A stretch of DNA of 5,972 bases. It comes from an uncultured Persicitalea sp. Lineage in GTDB: Bacteria > Bacteroidota > Bacteroidia > Cytophagales > Spirosomataceae. Every line of letters starts with the position of its first letter. Position 1 is the first letter of the stretch. Shown piece by piece: positions 5,255-5,972 of the stretch. A program made the translations under genes and the position numbers. Under the pieces are notes generated by a model, which saw only the letters and a program-made list of their open reading frames with translations, had not been told where the DNA came from and searched no databases. The stretch is taken from positions 1 to 5,972 of the forward strand of contig CATMVR010000346.1 in assembly GCA_950075905.1 (NCBI GenBank), in the 5' to 3' direction.

Positions 5255-5972
5255 ATGCCTATGAATTTTGAAAACTCAGACCTTTATAGTCGCTTGCTTG
5301 TAACTGACTCAGACCTCGACAGTCTGGAAATTGTCCCTATTGGCGGGCCCGATGGCTCCGACGAACCCCTCGATTTGCCATCTGAGCTACCGATCCTCCC
5401 CATAAGGCAGACTGTTCTGTTTCCGGGAATGGTCATTCCTGTGACGGTAGTACGCCAGAAAGCCATTCGCCTGGTCAAGAAGATTTATCGGAATTCCGAT
5501 ATCAATCAGCGGATCATGGGAGCAGTGACCCAGGCAAAACCTCAGAAAGAGGACCCTTCCGCCGATGACCTGTATAAAATAGGGACGGTGGCCCATATTC
5601 TCAAAATGATCACCCTGCCCGACGGCAACGTGACCATTATTGTGCAAGGCCGGCAGCGGTTTCAGATCAAGGAAATACTTCGCGAAGATCCCTACATTAC
5701 AGCTCGCATCGAAGGCATCGAGGATTCGTTTGCTTACGCCAACCGGAAAGAATCCAAGGCCTTGCTAAACTCCCTGCGCGACGGGGCCCACCGCATCATG
5801 CGGCTCAATCCCGAAATTCCGCAGGAGGCCCGCATTGCCCTTGACAATATCGAAAGCCCGGTTTTTCTGATTCATTTCCTCTCTTCGAATATCAACGTAG
5901 ACATTGCCGATAAGCAAAAGCTACTGGAAGAAACGAACGGACATAAGCAGGCCAATCTGCTGCTGCAGTACA
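5255..5972 (+). CDS. lon: ATP-dependent protease Lon, N-terminal part (runs off the window)
   Basis: The first 239 codons of a Lon protease are visible and the frame is open to the window end, so the AAA+ and Ser-Lys peptidase domains lie outside. After an acidic N-terminal extension of about 44 residues typical of Bacteroidota Lon, the LON substrate-binding domain begins with LPILPIRQTVLFPGMVIPV (45-63), one of the most conserved Lon signatures. YKIGTVAHI (107-115), VQGRQRFQI (130-138) and the helical part with LNPEIPQEARIALDNI (184-199) and SPVFLIHFLSSNINV (201-215) follow in the expected order. Lon degrades misfolded and regulatory proteins in the cytosol using ATP. ATG 5255 is the first in frame, and ATG 5261 (Met3) is an alternative start. 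Upstream are the DUF6702 and rseP genes, but lon appears to have its own promoter region. Confidence 0.95.
   Translation, partial: MPMNFENSDLYSRLLVTDSDLDSLEIVPIGGPDGSDEPLDLPSELPILPIRQTVLFPGMVIPVTVVRQKAIRLVKKIYRNSDINQRIMGAVTQAKPQKEDPSADDLYKIGTVAHILKMITLPDGNVTIIVQGRQRFQIKEILREDPYITARIEGIEDSFAYANRKESKALLNSLRDGAHRIMRLNPEIPQEARIALDNIESPVFLIHFLSSNINVDIADKQKLLEETNGHKQANLLLQY

Noticed and set aside
1..5972. CRISPR array, tRNA, rRNA, insertion sequence or integrase
   Set aside because: No repeated spacer pattern, cloverleaf-like stretch, transposase motif or terminal inverted repeats were seen on either strand.

Overview
The window looks like a chromosomal segment of a Bacteroidota bacterium, most likely of the order Cytophagales (Spirosomaceae-like). 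The grounds are a TAnnTTTG-type -7 promoter element ahead of rseP, start codons mostly without Shine-Dalgarno sequences, a DUF6702-type lipid-free secreted protein directly behind rseP, and a lon gene just after it. The taxon is an inference from family style, not from a marker gene.

The left half (about 1-3027) is a defence-type cassette, all on the + strand. It holds (i) a 5'-truncated remnant of a CHAT (caspase-like) protease at about 100-357, which keeps the catalytic Cys half but has no His half; (ii) a 277-residue protein at 395-1228 that I read as a bacterial gasdermin, with an N-terminal Cys, the gasdermin-like amphipathic fold region and a short acidic C-terminal tail; (iii) an intact CHAT protease at 1360-2319 with His82 and Cys118 and a C-terminal two-helix membrane anchor; and (iv) a bitopic membrane protein at 2335-3027 with one transmembrane helix, a coiled coil, a Pro-rich linker and a globular C-terminal domain. 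The simplest model is an abortive-infection pore system: a trigger is sensed, the CHAT protease cuts the autoinhibitory tail of the gasdermin, and the freed gasdermin forms pores in the inner membrane. The membrane-tethered protease and the co-encoded membrane protein set this operon apart from the soluble-protease arrangement usually pictured.

The right half (about 3028-5972) is housekeeping envelope and protein quality control: rseP (site-2 intramembrane metalloprotease) with its own promoter, a DUF6702 secreted protein two bases behind it, a 170-base intergenic region containing a candidate -7 element and a perfect 17-base palindrome, and the first 239 codons of lon, which runs off the window. 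The border between the defence cassette and the housekeeping genes is the 222-base gap before rseP.

No tRNA, rRNA, CRISPR array, insertion sequence or att site was found. No stretch over 300 bases lacks a gene.
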